This document shows positions 33,767 to 42,457 of a stretch of 64,000 bases of DNA, piece by piece. The stretch comes from JAHEKO01 sp965212505 (GTDB lineage: Bacteria; Acidobacteriota; Thermoanaerobaculia; Multivoradales; JAHEKO01), in assembly GCA_965212505.1 (NCBI GenBank), contig OZ243123.1, positions 1,550,001-1,614,000 of the forward strand. Reading direction: 5' to 3'. How positions within the stretch are numbered: position 1 is the stretch's first letter; every line of letters begins with the position of its first letter. The notes beneath the pieces were generated by a model that worked only from the letters and a program-made list of their open reading frames with translations, was not told the origin of the DNA and did no database searches. Both the position numbers and the translations under genes were made by a program.

Positions 33767-36372
33767 GGATGTCCGACTACCAGCTGGCCACCGACGTCGA
33801 TGGAGGTTCCGTCTCCAAGGCTCACCCGCTCGCCGGCCTTCAGCGTGACGTCGCCACCCGGGCCCACGGTCCAGTCCGGTCCGACGGTGAGGGTGCTGCA
33901 GACCTCGTACGACTCGATCGTCGTCACGTAGTCGTCGGCGAGCGTCAGCTCGAAGCCGTCGGGAGCGCTGCACGGCGCCTCGATCCACAAATCATCGATC
34001 CAGCGGTCGAGGAAGTTCTGGGAGTTCAGGTTATCGGCGTAGAACCGCACGGTGTTGACTTCCACCGCGTCGTCGAACGGAAGGTCCAGTGCAACCGCTG
34101 CGCCGTCGATGGTGAGTGAGAAGGTGCCGACGTCGAGGTCGGCGACCACCTCGAGGGCGTGCTCGCCACTCAGCGGCGCCAGCTCCGTCACCGCTCCGTC
34201 TCTGGTTACGCCGAGACGCTCGTGATCCGAAAAGCCTGCGGTCGGCCCGCCCCACAGCAGGTTGACCGCAACCCCGGCCCGGTCCGGAGAGCCGTCCGAC
34301 ATGAGCTCGCCGTCTCCCAGCTGCATGTGGAAGGCGTAGATCCCCTCGGAGCCGGTCCGCCGGAAGCCGAAGTCGAAGCGCCAGGTCACCACGCCGGTTC
34401 GCTGACGGGCGAAGTTGCGCCGGACGAGTGGTCGCTCCGATTCGTCGAGCGCGTCGAAGGCGAGGGCCTGGGACTCGACGAGTGCATCGCCGTCGATTTC
34501 GACCTCGGTCCAACCGTTGCCGACGTTGCCGGAGTCGGCCCGATCGAAACTGTCGGCGAACAGGGGGAGCTGAATCGAGAAGTTCACCTCGGCTGCGTCG
34601 GAGAGCGAGACGCCGTCATGTGCTTGCCACAGAGCGGTGTCGACGCCGCTGAAGCCCGGGTCGGGTGTGTAGATCCAGAGGCCGCTCTGGAGGACGAGCT
34701 CGCCGTGTGTCGGCGGCGTCGCGACGACAAACGACAGGGGATCCCCTTCGGCGTCGTTCGCGTGCTCGCTGAACGGCACGGAGAGGGGACTGTCGATCGC
34801 GCCGGTGATCGTGAAGTCGGTCGCTGTGGGCGGAGCGTTGAAGCTCACACCGATCGAGACCGTCGCGGCAGCGGAGGAGTCGATCCCGTCGTCGACGTTC
34901 CAGGTGAATTCGTCGACGCCGGTGAAGCCGGGGTTCGGTATGTAGGTCAGCTCCGGCGCCGCACCGCTCAGCGTTCCGTGGCTCGGATGGGTTTCGACCG
35001 TGTAGGTGTAGGGCCCGGGGCCGTCGGGGTCCAGGAACCCGAGAGCGAGGTCCAACGGTTGATCGGTGGCGGTGGAGACCGTCTGGTCGACGACCACCGG
35101 CCGATCGTTGGGGCCGTCTGTACGCAGAACGTAAACCGCGGTCTCGGACCCGATTCCCGCAGGACGCGTCCACGATTGGGCGCCCGCATCGAGCGGGACA
35201 CCCTCTTGCACGATCTCGGAACCGGACGGGATGTCGTGCCAGCGGAGATCGTAGGTGCCGGCGAAGAAGTCCTGGAGCCCGAGCGCCGCCGACCCGGAAC
35301 CGGCGTAGACGATGTACGACTTGCCTTCACGCGCGAGGACGTAGTCGGTGTCACCGGTCGCCAGATCGTCGCGTGGCTCCATGGTGTAGAAGTCGGTGCT
35401 CTCCATGAACGTTCGCAGCCGGCCGAGATCTTCCATGTCGGCGATTGCGCTCGACGCGATATCCATCTGGTAGACCATCACGTGAGAGCCGGTGGTCGCG
35501 GCGGCCCACGCCTTCTTGCGCGAAACGGCGCCCGCGCCCCAGTCCGCCGCCTCGGACATGTTTAGGTTGTAGCGCCCGAGCGCCTCGTTCCAGGCGATCT
35601 CAAGGCCGTCGTGAATCTGCTGGGCGCTGGTGACGTTGTACTGGATCGCGTACTGATCGAGAGCCGGATCGTCGGCAAACTCGTCGAAGGAGAGGCCCGA
35701 CAGCTTGTGCACTGCGACCGGGTGGTCGTGATCGTCCGCGGCCTTGAACTCGGCGGCGATCGCCGAAACGCGCGTCGGTGAGAAGCGCTCCTGGTACTCC
35801 TCGGCCACCACCCAGATCAGGTGGCGGTGGTGCTCGAAACGATCGACGAGGGCGTGAATGAACTCGGCCTCCTCGGGGCCGACCGCGTCCCCCGTCTGCC
35901 AGATCGACGAGCCGTCGTCGTAGAGAAAGAGGAAGATGGTGACCCCCGCAGAGTCCATCTGTGAGAACCAGTCCTCCCACTGGTCGAGTACCGCCTCGTT
36001 CAGGCCGAGGGTTGGATCGTTGTCGATGAACGGGTTCTGCGTGGCGTCGCCGTCGCCACCGTGCGAGCGCACCGCCATCAGGTAGATCGAGTTCGCGCCG
36101 GTAGGGATCAGCTTGTCGAGCAGGGCCTGCTGGTCGCCGTCACGCGTGCCGTCCGCGTTCTGGGTGCCCCGGAACAGGAAGCCCTCGGGGTCGCCCGGGC
36201 CGGCCATGAAGAACGGGCCGCCCTGGTGGTAGAAGAGGAAGGCCGGATAGGCCGGGTGGGTGGAGATCTGTCCAGGCAGCTCCGCGTGGAGGGGCTGGAC
36301 GAGAGGGGCGAGGAGGAGGGCGCAGGCGAGTGCGCAGAGCTGGTTCGAGCTGGTTGTCGCCTTGGTTCGCAT
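33763..36372 (-). CDS. Secreted apiosidase-like glycoside hydrolase with Ig-like repeats
   Basis: An 869-residue protein with signal peptide (LCALACALLLAPLVQPLHA). Residues about 40-330 form a TIM-barrel-like domain of the DUF4038/GH140 type (YPAFLFYHQGGPFFMAGPGDPEGFLFRG; HHRHLIWVVAEEYQERF). Next is a beta domain like the putative collagen-binding domain after such barrels (DLRWHDIPSGSEIVQ). Two Ig-like/tandem repeats follow (ATDQPLDLALGFLDPDGPG; SPLSVPFSEHANDAEGD). The last about 240 residues hold a concanavalin-like module also found at the end of the 61174 gene. It probably degrades a polysaccharide outside the cell. ATG 36372 has GGAGGAAG 12 bases upstream. Confidence 0.75.
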   Translation of the reverse strand: MRTKATTSSNQLCALACALLLAPLVQPLHAELPGQISTHPAYPAFLFYHQGGPFFMAGPGDPEGFLFRGTQNADGTRDGDQQALLDKLIPTGANSIYLMAVRSHGGDGDATQNPFIDNDPTLGLNEAVLDQWEDWFSQMDSAGVTIFLFLYDDGSSIWQTGDAVGPEEAEFIHALVDRFEHHRHLIWVVAEEYQERFSPTRVSAIAAEFKAADDHDHPVAVHKLSGLSFDEFADDPALDQYAIQYNVTSAQQIHDGLEIAWNEALGRYNLNMSEAADWGAGAVSRKKAWAAATTGSHVMVYQMDIASSAIADMEDLGRLRTFMESTDFYTMEPRDDLATGDTDYVLAREGKSYIVYAGSGSAALGLQDFFAGTYDLRWHDIPSGSEIVQEGVPLDAGAQSWTRPAGIGSETAVYVLRTDGPNDRPVVVDQTVSTATDQPLDLALGFLDPDGPGPYTYTVETHPSHGTLSGAAPELTYIPNPGFTGVDEFTWNVDDGIDSSAAATVSIGVSFNAPPTATDFTITGAIDSPLSVPFSEHANDAEGDPLSFVVATPPTHGELVLQSGLWIYTPDPGFSGVDTALWQAHDGVSLSDAAEVNFSIQLPLFADSFDRADSGNVGNGWTEVEIDGDALVESQALAFDALDESERPLVRRNFARQRTGVVTWRFDFGFRRTGSEGIYAFHMQLGDGELMSDGSPDRAGVAVNLLWGGPTAGFSDHERLGVTRDGAVTELAPLSGEHALEVVADLDVGTFSLTIDGAAVALDLPFDDAVEVNTVRFYADNLNSQNFLDRWIDDLWIEAPCSAPDGFELTLADDYVTTIESYEVCSTLTVGPDWTVGPGGDVTLKAGERVSLGDGTSIDVGGQLVVGHP

Positions 36373-36499
36373 GCGCTGCCCGCTTCCTCCCCCCAGAGGC
36401 GCGGGAACACGCTAAGGCGAGTGTCGGCCTGCTCGCAGTTGCGCCCTTCACAGGGGGGAGCGGCGGCTGGCGCCGACAGAGCGATCTCGCGCTCGTCGC

Positions 36500-39400
36500 T
36501 CAGTTCGACGCGAGGGCGGCGAGCGCAGACACGTCCGCCCCTTTCGCCTCGGCGAGCTCGAGCGCTTCGGCGAAGACCTGGTCTCGGCCGGTCGCCCGAG
36601 CCGCGATGGCGAGCGCCAAGAGCGCTTCCTGATTCGCAATACGCCGCTTCTTGCGCACGACCCGATTCAAGAGGTCGTACGCGCGTTCGAGTCGGCCGCG
36701 GCGAAGAGCGATACGGGCTTCGAGTACTTCGGCGGATGCCGGACGCCGGACGATTCTGAGGCTTGCCTTGTCCGCTCTCCGATCGAAGTCGTTGCCCAGC
36801 TCGAGAGCGTCCTCCGCCTGCTCGACCGCCCCCTGGTCGAGGTAGAGCCGGCAGAGCGAGTAGTGAATCCTCGAGTCCGTCCGCAGACCCCAGAGGAGAG
36901 CCTCCTTCTCGGAGGCGGTGTCCCCTCGCAAGTTCGGTCCTGATGCCGAGTCGATCGAGAGCGCGCGGAAAAACTCCGGCTCGGCTCGCGACGCCTCGCC
37001 CGAGGCGGCCAGCTGGAGCGCTCGGTGATACGAGGCCTCTTTGGGTTGGCTCTTGCCGTTGACAAAGGTGGCGAGCGCCTCGGAGAGCCCGTCGAGCCAG
37101 AGCTGCTTGGGTTCGTGCTCGAGGTCCAGCTCGATGGGCGTCTCCGCGCCGGTGAGTTGTAGCGTGGTGACCAGCACGACGTTTCCGGTCTCTTTCTGGG
37201 CGGAGGTGACCGCCTTCGAGGGATCCAGAACGCCGATCTGGACCGGCACCGTCAGATGGGAATTGGAGACATCCAGGAGATCGATCCGTTCGCGCGCCAA
37301 TAAGTAGGCGCCGCCAGCCTCGACCGCTCGGTAGCGCATGCGGAAGGCGGCGACCTGTTCCGCCTTGCCGACGATGCTCCAGCCGCCATCGGTGCGCTCG
37401 ACGGAGTAGTCGTACAACACCTCCGGCATGCCGGTACCGAGGATGTACTGCTTTGCGAACGCCTCGAGGTTGGTGCCCGTGATGCGCTCGACGGCGCTCA
37501 GGAAGTCCTCGGTGGTCAGATCGTGGCCATCGAGACCTTCGACCAGGGCGGCGAGCACACGCAGGTAGTTTTCGTCGCCAAAGCTCTTCGCCAACGTGTC
37601 CATGACGACGGCGCCCTTGTTGTAGACGATGGCCGAGTACGCTTGCGGCGAACGGCTCGAGTCCAGTCGAACCCCCATCACGATCGGCCCGATGGACTCG
37701 ACCGGCCGTCCGTCTTTGGTCGTCGCCTGGAGTGAACGCTTCCAACCCAGAAGCGGTCCCGCGGCTCTCGACCCGAGGTGGTGACGAGCAAACGCGAGGG
37801 CCGACCACTGCGCCAGCGCTTCGCTCAGCCACTGGTCGCGATAGCCGCTCCATCCGATGACGTGGCCCCACCACTGGTGGGCGACCTCGTGGGCGACCAC
37901 GGCTCGCCCGTCGTTGCCTCGCAGGAGGCGGAGCCAGACGTTGTCGGAGATGGCCGCGGTCGACAGGGTGATGAAGCCCGGTAGGGACTGGGAGAAAGCT
38001 CTCGGAGACGAGATCGCGACCAACTCGTCGAAGGGATACGGACCGAAGACCTCTTCGTAGTAGAGGAGCGACTCGGCCAGAGTCTCGAGAATCTGTTGGC
38101 GGGTCTCGGGCTCGATCAGGGACTTGGACAGCGGGTCGAGACCGAGGGTCACCGGGGTCCCACCGGCGTCTGTGGTGATCGTCTCCAGTCGACCGATCTC
38201 GAAGGTGAAACCGAGCACCGGACGGTCGATCAGTCGTCGCTCCCAACGCTGCTTCTTCGAAGCGCCCCGGTCGACGACCCTGCCGCAGCCGAGCAGGTCG
38301 TACCGGTCCGGCCACCGCACCGTCACGTCGAAGGTCGCTCGGTCGGTCACCTCGGCGCGTGGATACCAACCGAGCGGCTCGGTGAGAATGCGTGCCCTTT
38401 CCACCTCCTCGACCAGGACGCCGCTGTAGTCGACTTCGATCGAGATCTCGGCGCCGCGCTCGGTCGGCTCGGACAAGAAGACCGAGAGCTGATCGCCCTG
38501 TTGAAGAAACGCGAGTTCGGCGCCGCTCGCCTCTCGTGCCGCTGTGACTCGAAGGTCGCCCTGGAGTTCCAGCGGTAACCATCTGGCGCCGCCGATTCTG
38601 CTCTGAAAGGTCAGTCTGGCCGTCGCTTCGAGTTCCAGGGATCGAGGGGCGACCGAGACGTCGATGACGTAGTGCAGCATGTCCGCGGGGCTGCCTCCGT
38701 AGTGGACCCGTCCGTCCCTCCGGAGTGCCGCGGAGGACCAGGTGTCCCAACGCCCGAGATCCTCCGCCTCGAGTCCGAGGAGCCTGCCGCGGCGCTGCTG
38801 TTTGGCGATCTTGCGACCGATCTTGCGACGCTCCTTCTCCGAGCTCTCGACGGTCACGAACTGGCCGACCACCGTCTGTTCGTAGGCGGAGGGGTCGAAG
38901 ACGTACAGGAACTTCCCGAGGCTCGTGCTCTCGAACCAGCCGGAGAAGTAGCCGGAGACGAGGCGGTCGCCCAACGCGTCGGCGACGAGTACCGATTCGA
39001 TCTGGAGGAGACGGCGTTCACCGCTACCGCGCCATGTGCTCCAGAGTTCACTCGCCTGCTGCCGTAGCGAGGTGGACAGTGGGTCGACCGATTCGCGTTG
39101 GAGCAGGCCCTGGGCGGCGGGGTCGTCGGCAACGACCAGGACGCCGGAGATGATCTCTTCGCGCACCTCCTCGCGGCCGGTGAACAGCTCCAGCTGTTGC
39201 GCCTCGAGAGCGTCGGCAGGTGGAAGGTGGACGCTGCCTTGCCCGACGAAGACGAACTCCCTGACCGCCCCCCGGACCGGCGAGGCCGGGACCAGGACGC
39301 CGATGTGCATGTGGATTACGCCCGGCCCGGCATCGAGCCGAAGATCCGAAACGCTCACCGCGTCTCCGAAGACCAGCGTCGAAGTTCTTAGGCTGCCGAC

Positions 39401-39568
39401 CAAAGCCTCGACGTCGGACGTCGGCGTCTGGGCGACCCCGACCGCCGGAGAGAGGCCGATGAGGACGAGCCACAAGGCCGCGACGAGCTTCCGAGGGAGG
39501 GACCTCGGAGTCCACCGCGAGCCGGTGGCCGGCGGGTCTCGGTGTGCCCTTGGTCGATCGGCCATCAT
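36500..39568 (-). CDS. M1-family (gluzincin) aminopeptidase-like protein with TPR-like tail
   Basis: A 1022-residue secreted protein (hydrophobic KLVAALWLVLIGLSPAVGVAQ near the N-terminus). H560, H564 and E583 in HEVAHQWWGH and QWLSE form the complete zinc site with the exact HExxH-18-E spacing of family M1; E561 is the general base. The expected GxMEN substrate motif about 30 residues earlier is replaced by AFSQSLPGF, so normal aminopeptidase activity is doubtful. YNKGAVVMDTLAKSFGDENY is the following M1 block. The last 200 residues are alpha-helical and TPR-like. ATG 39568 overlaps the carbamoyltransferase stop (ATGA). Last gene of a three-gene operon. Confidence 0.82.
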   Translation of the reverse strand: MMADRPRAHRDPPATGSRWTPRSLPRKLVAALWLVLIGLSPAVGVAQTPTSDVEALVGSLRTSTLVFGDAVSVSDLRLDAGPGVIHMHIGVLVPASPVRGAVREFVFVGQGSVHLPPADALEAQQLELFTGREEVREEIISGVLVVADDPAAQGLLQRESVDPLSTSLRQQASELWSTWRGSGERRLLQIESVLVADALGDRLVSGYFSGWFESTSLGKFLYVFDPSAYEQTVVGQFVTVESSEKERRKIGRKIAKQQRRGRLLGLEAEDLGRWDTWSSAALRRDGRVHYGGSPADMLHYVIDVSVAPRSLELEATARLTFQSRIGGARWLPLELQGDLRVTAAREASGAELAFLQQGDQLSVFLSEPTERGAEISIEVDYSGVLVEEVERARILTEPLGWYPRAEVTDRATFDVTVRWPDRYDLLGCGRVVDRGASKKQRWERRLIDRPVLGFTFEIGRLETITTDAGGTPVTLGLDPLSKSLIEPETRQQILETLAESLLYYEEVFGPYPFDELVAISSPRAFSQSLPGFITLSTAAISDNVWLRLLRGNDGRAVVAHEVAHQWWGHVIGWSGYRDQWLSEALAQWSALAFARHHLGSRAAGPLLGWKRSLQATTKDGRPVESIGPIVMGVRLDSSRSPQAYSAIVYNKGAVVMDTLAKSFGDENYLRVLAALVEGLDGHDLTTEDFLSAVERITGTNLEAFAKQYILGTGMPEVLYDYSVERTDGGWSIVGKAEQVAAFRMRYRAVEAGGAYLLARERIDLLDVSNSHLTVPVQIGVLDPSKAVTSAQKETGNVVLVTTLQLTGAETPIELDLEHEPKQLWLDGLSEALATFVNGKSQPKEASYHRALQLAASGEASRAEPEFFRALSIDSASGPNLRGDTASEKEALLWGLRTDSRIHYSLCRLYLDQGAVEQAEDALELGNDFDRRADKASLRIVRRPASAEVLEARIALRRGRLERAYDLLNRVVRKKRRIANQEALLALAIAARATGRDQVFAEALELAEAKGADVSALAALASN

Positions 39569-41409
39569 TCGCGAGGACGATCGCTCTGGTCTGGATCGGG
39601 CGCCCGCACCAGGAACGGGCCGATCGCCATCACGTCGAGGTCGCCGCGCACGAAGGCGCGGATCGCGTCGCGAGGGCTGCACACGATCGGCTCCTCATGC
39701 ATGTTGAAACTGGTGTTGATCAGGCAGGGGATGCCCGAGAGCTTTTGGTACTCGTGGACGATGTCGTAATAGCCGGGGTTGACCTCCCTGCGAATCAGTT
39801 GAGGTCGGGCGGTACCGTCGACGTGAACCGCCGCCGGACAGTGCTCGCGCATCCAGTTGGTGCAGTCGAAGGTGATGGTCATGAACTGAGCGGCCAACTC
39901 CGCGCCGGCGACCCCCTCGTAGCAGCGGCCGCGCTCCTCGTAGAGGGTCACCGGAGCGAAGGGCATGAACTCTGTTCGCCCGAGCCGCTGATTGAGCCAC
40001 TGATTCACGTGCGGCTCGCGAGCATGGTAGAGGATCGAGCGGTTTCCGAGCGCACGCGGCCCGTACTCCATCTTGCCGTCGAAGCGTGCGACGACCTTGC
40101 CGTCGTGGATCAGACGCGCGACCTCGGCGGCGAGATTCGGCTCCTTGGTGTACTCGAGCCCTTCTCGGTCGAGCTCCTCGGCGATCTCGCGATCATCGTA
40201 CTCGGGACCGTAGTAGACGTGGTCCACCGCCGAGCCGGCGTTGCCAGAAAGAGACTCCAGGAGCGCTACGCCGGTGCCACAGCCGCCGTCGCCCATGTTC
40301 GGGTAGACGAAGACCCGCGCAACGCCCTCGGCCTCGTGGATGCGCTGGTTCATCTTGACGTTGGCTACCACGCCGCCCGAGAGCACAACTGCGTCGCAGC
40401 TCGTCTCTCTGGCCCAGTGGGCGGTGATCTCGGCGACGACCACCTCGAGTGCGTACTGGTAGGCGGCCGCGACGTCGACGACCGGGAAGCGTGCTGCGAG
40501 GTGACGCGAGAAGTAGAGGTTCAGGTTCTGGCGCATGCGCAGATCGCCGGGGTCCGAGCGATCGAAGCGCGACAGCAGCACGTCGCCGAGCACCTCGGGA
40601 TCGCCGTAGGCGGCCAAGCCGACAATCTTGCCGCCGTGCCGGGTCGGGTTGTAGCCGAGCGATGAGGTGACCGCTTCGTAGTAGGTGCCGAGTGAGAACG
40701 GGAAGAGGAAATCTCGAAGCCGTCGGATATCGCCGCCTTCGCCGAGGCTGACGGAGCCCGAGAGGCCGCTGCCGTACCCGTCCAGCGTCAGAATGAGTGC
40801 GCGATCGAAACCGCTCGCCAGGTAGGAGTTGGCGGCGTGAGAGAGATGGTGCTCGTAACGCTTGAGCTTCCCGCCGAGGCCGAGATCGTTGAGCGATCGG
40901 GTCAGCTCCTCGTTCCATCGGCGGTGCGCGTCGGCTGCGGCGCGTGCCCAGGCCTGCGATCCGCGTCGAGCGATCGTCTTCGAGAGCCAGGGCGAGGCGC
41001 CGGCGGCGGCGTAGGCAAACTCCTTGAGTGCGCCCTTGCGCATGCGTTGGTTCGGGTGGGCGAGGCCGAAAAGCTCGCCGTCACGGTCGGGGACTCGGGT
41101 GTCCGCGGCGCGGAGCGCCGCCCGTAGATCGCCGTTGCTGCGCGCCTCGAGCTTCGCCTCGGCCTGCATGCCGCGCTCGATCAGCGCAACCTCTCGCTGC
41201 CAGGCGAAGAACGGGTAGGCGACTCGGTCGATGTCGGAGGCCTGGCTCCCGGTCGCGTCGAGCGCCGCCGTGATCGCCTCGGCGGGGAAGCCGGCGTGCT
41301 GTTTCTTGCGACTGTAGCGTTCCTCCGCGGCGGCGAAGAGGACCTTCCCGTCCTCGACCAGTGTGGCGGTGGCGTCCTTGTCCAGGGGGGAGATGCCGAG
41401 AACCTTCAC
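39565..41409 (-). CDS. Carbamoyltransferase (NodU/CmcH family)
   Basis: A 614-residue protein of the family that carbamoylates sugars or antibiotics from carbamoyl phosphate and ATP. The N-terminal Kae1-like ATPase domain has VLGISPLDKDATATLVEDGK, RYEHHLSHAANSYLASG, with the metal-binding His residues, and LTLDGYGSGLSGSVSLG. The C-terminal YrdC-like domain carries KMEYGPRALGNRSIL and CLINTSFNMHEEPIV, all canonical. GTG 41409 overlaps the upstream stop (GTGA); the longer frame lies in the neighbouring gene. It probably decorates the EPS or a glycolipid. Length is normal. Confidence 0.92.
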   Translation of the reverse strand: MKVLGISPLDKDATATLVEDGKVLFAAAEERYSRKKQHAGFPAEAITAALDATGSQASDIDRVAYPFFAWQREVALIERGMQAEAKLEARSNGDLRAALRAADTRVPDRDGELFGLAHPNQRMRKGALKEFAYAAAGASPWLSKTIARRGSQAWARAAADAHRRWNEELTRSLNDLGLGGKLKRYEHHLSHAANSYLASGFDRALILTLDGYGSGLSGSVSLGEGGDIRRLRDFLFPFSLGTYYEAVTSSLGYNPTRHGGKIVGLAAYGDPEVLGDVLLSRFDRSDPGDLRMRQNLNLYFSRHLAARFPVVDVAAAYQYALEVVVAEITAHWARETSCDAVVLSGGVVANVKMNQRIHEAEGVARVFVYPNMGDGGCGTGVALLESLSGNAGSAVDHVYYGPEYDDREIAEELDREGLEYTKEPNLAAEVARLIHDGKVVARFDGKMEYGPRALGNRSILYHAREPHVNQWLNQRLGRTEFMPFAPVTLYEERGRCYEGVAGAELAAQFMTITFDCTNWMREHCPAAVHVDGTARPQLIRREVNPGYYDIVHEYQKLSGIPCLINTSFNMHEEPIVCSPRDAIRAFVRGDLDVMAIGPFLVRAPDPDQSDRPRE

Positions 41410-42404
41410 GAAGTGGCCTCCTGCTCGAGCAGAGTCCGTTGGATGTCGAGCGGCGTCGCCGGCACTCCGCCGAGTCGCCCGAAGAAATAGTCGAAGTAGC
41501 GCCGAAACCGATCGACGAACTCGTCGAGATCGGCTTCGGATCGTACGTAGGGCGTGCACCCCGGCAAGAGCGAGGGGGAGTGGTACGAAAAGGTGAAGAC
41601 CCGCGTGCCGCGATCGACCAGGTCGCGGGTGAGCCGTTCCATCTCGTCGGCCTCGTAGCCTTCCGGAGAGAGGCGCAGGCGGTCGACAGCCCGGAGCCTC
41701 GAGAGGACACCCGGCAGACGGCTCCAGGTGAGCTGCGGGGCTGAGGCGGCACGGTAGACCGAATGGGAGGCGCCGCCGAGCCACCCGACGTAGCCACCAG
41801 TGCCGGGGATGCCGAGGAGTTGTCGATCGTCGATCCAGAAGGGGTCGACCGGGTAGTTCGTGTAGTCCGGTCCGCCTTCGTCTCGGTAGTCGAAGGGTGG
41901 GTTCGCCGACAGGTCGATCTCGAAGCCGAGTTCCTGGAGGATCGAGGCTGTGTGGGCTCCGAATCCGTACCGGCCGGCCTTGTAGACCGTCGGCCGAACG
42001 CCCGAGGCTCGTTCGATGGCTTCACCCAGGCGCTCGAGCTTGGCCGCCTCGAGGGGGCGGGGGAGGTTGCCCGGGAACGAGTGGAACGTGTCGACGGGCT
42101 CCTCGAAAGGGGGCGAGACCCACGGGTGGAGGTGCGCGCCGAGGGTTGCGGCGCCGTCGGCGATCCAGTCGGCGAGCGGTTTGTAGCCGGCGTCCTGGCT
42201 CGCGACCGGATAGTCGATGACGTAGGTCGGTGCGAGGCCGTAGCCTGCACAGACCTCCTGGGCTCGCCCCTGATGAGCCATCGCCTCGACGCTCGTCGCT
42301 TCGCGATCGAAGGGAGCGCTCCAGTCGAACTCCTCCTCCGTATCGACGACGACCAGGAGGCGGGGCGGCTCGCTGGCGGGCAGGCGTGCGGGCATCCGCC
42401 TCAT
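41406..42404 (-). CDS. Polysaccharide deacetylase-like protein (WalW type)
   Basis: A 332-residue protein. It begins RLLVVVDTEEEFDWSAPFDR, the acidic start of the deacetylase fold. LGAHLHPWVSPPFEEP matches the HLHPW signature of WalW-like deacetylases and supplies metal-binding His. VYKAGRYGFG and VFTFSYHSPSLLPG mark later conserved blocks. No signal peptide is seen, so it may act in the cytoplasm. ATG 42404 has a TACCTT box 9 bases upstream. First gene of the operon with the carbamoyltransferase and the M1-like protein. Confidence 0.78.
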   Translation of the reverse strand: MRRMPARLPASEPPRLLVVVDTEEEFDWSAPFDREATSVEAMAHQGRAQEVCAGYGLAPTYVIDYPVASQDAGYKPLADWIADGAATLGAHLHPWVSPPFEEPVDTFHSFPGNLPRPLEAAKLERLGEAIERASGVRPTVYKAGRYGFGAHTASILQELGFEIDLSANPPFDYRDEGGPDYTNYPVDPFWIDDRQLLGIPGTGGYVGWLGGASHSVYRAASAPQLTWSRLPGVLSRLRAVDRLRLSPEGYEADEMERLTRDLVDRGTRVFTFSYHSPSLLPGCTPYVRSEADLDEFVDRFRRYFDYFFGRLGGVPATPLDIQRTLLEQEATS

Positions 42405-42413
42405 GGAGCTTGC

Positions 42414-42419
42414 AAGGTA
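42414..42419 (-). promoter_or_regulatory. -10 box (TACCTT), probable short or leaderless mRNA
   Basis: TACCTT on the minus strand ends 9 bases before ATG 42404. Divergent from the box at 42444. Confidence 0.35.
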
Positions 42420-42443
42420 GCACAGCCCTTTGATTGTCGAAGT

Positions 42444-42449
42444 TAGAAT
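42444..42449 (+). promoter_or_regulatory. -10 box (TAGAAT), probable leaderless mRNA
   Basis: TAGAAT ends 8 bases before GTG 42458. No Shine-Dalgarno sequence is present. Confidence 0.4.
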
Positions 42450-42457
42450 GACAACAC

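Noticed and set aside
36108..38750. 880-codon open frame on the minus strand
   Set aside because: It lies in another frame of the M1-like peptidase gene and runs into the glycoside hydrolase, is very Arg/Gly/Pro-rich and has no recognisable motif.
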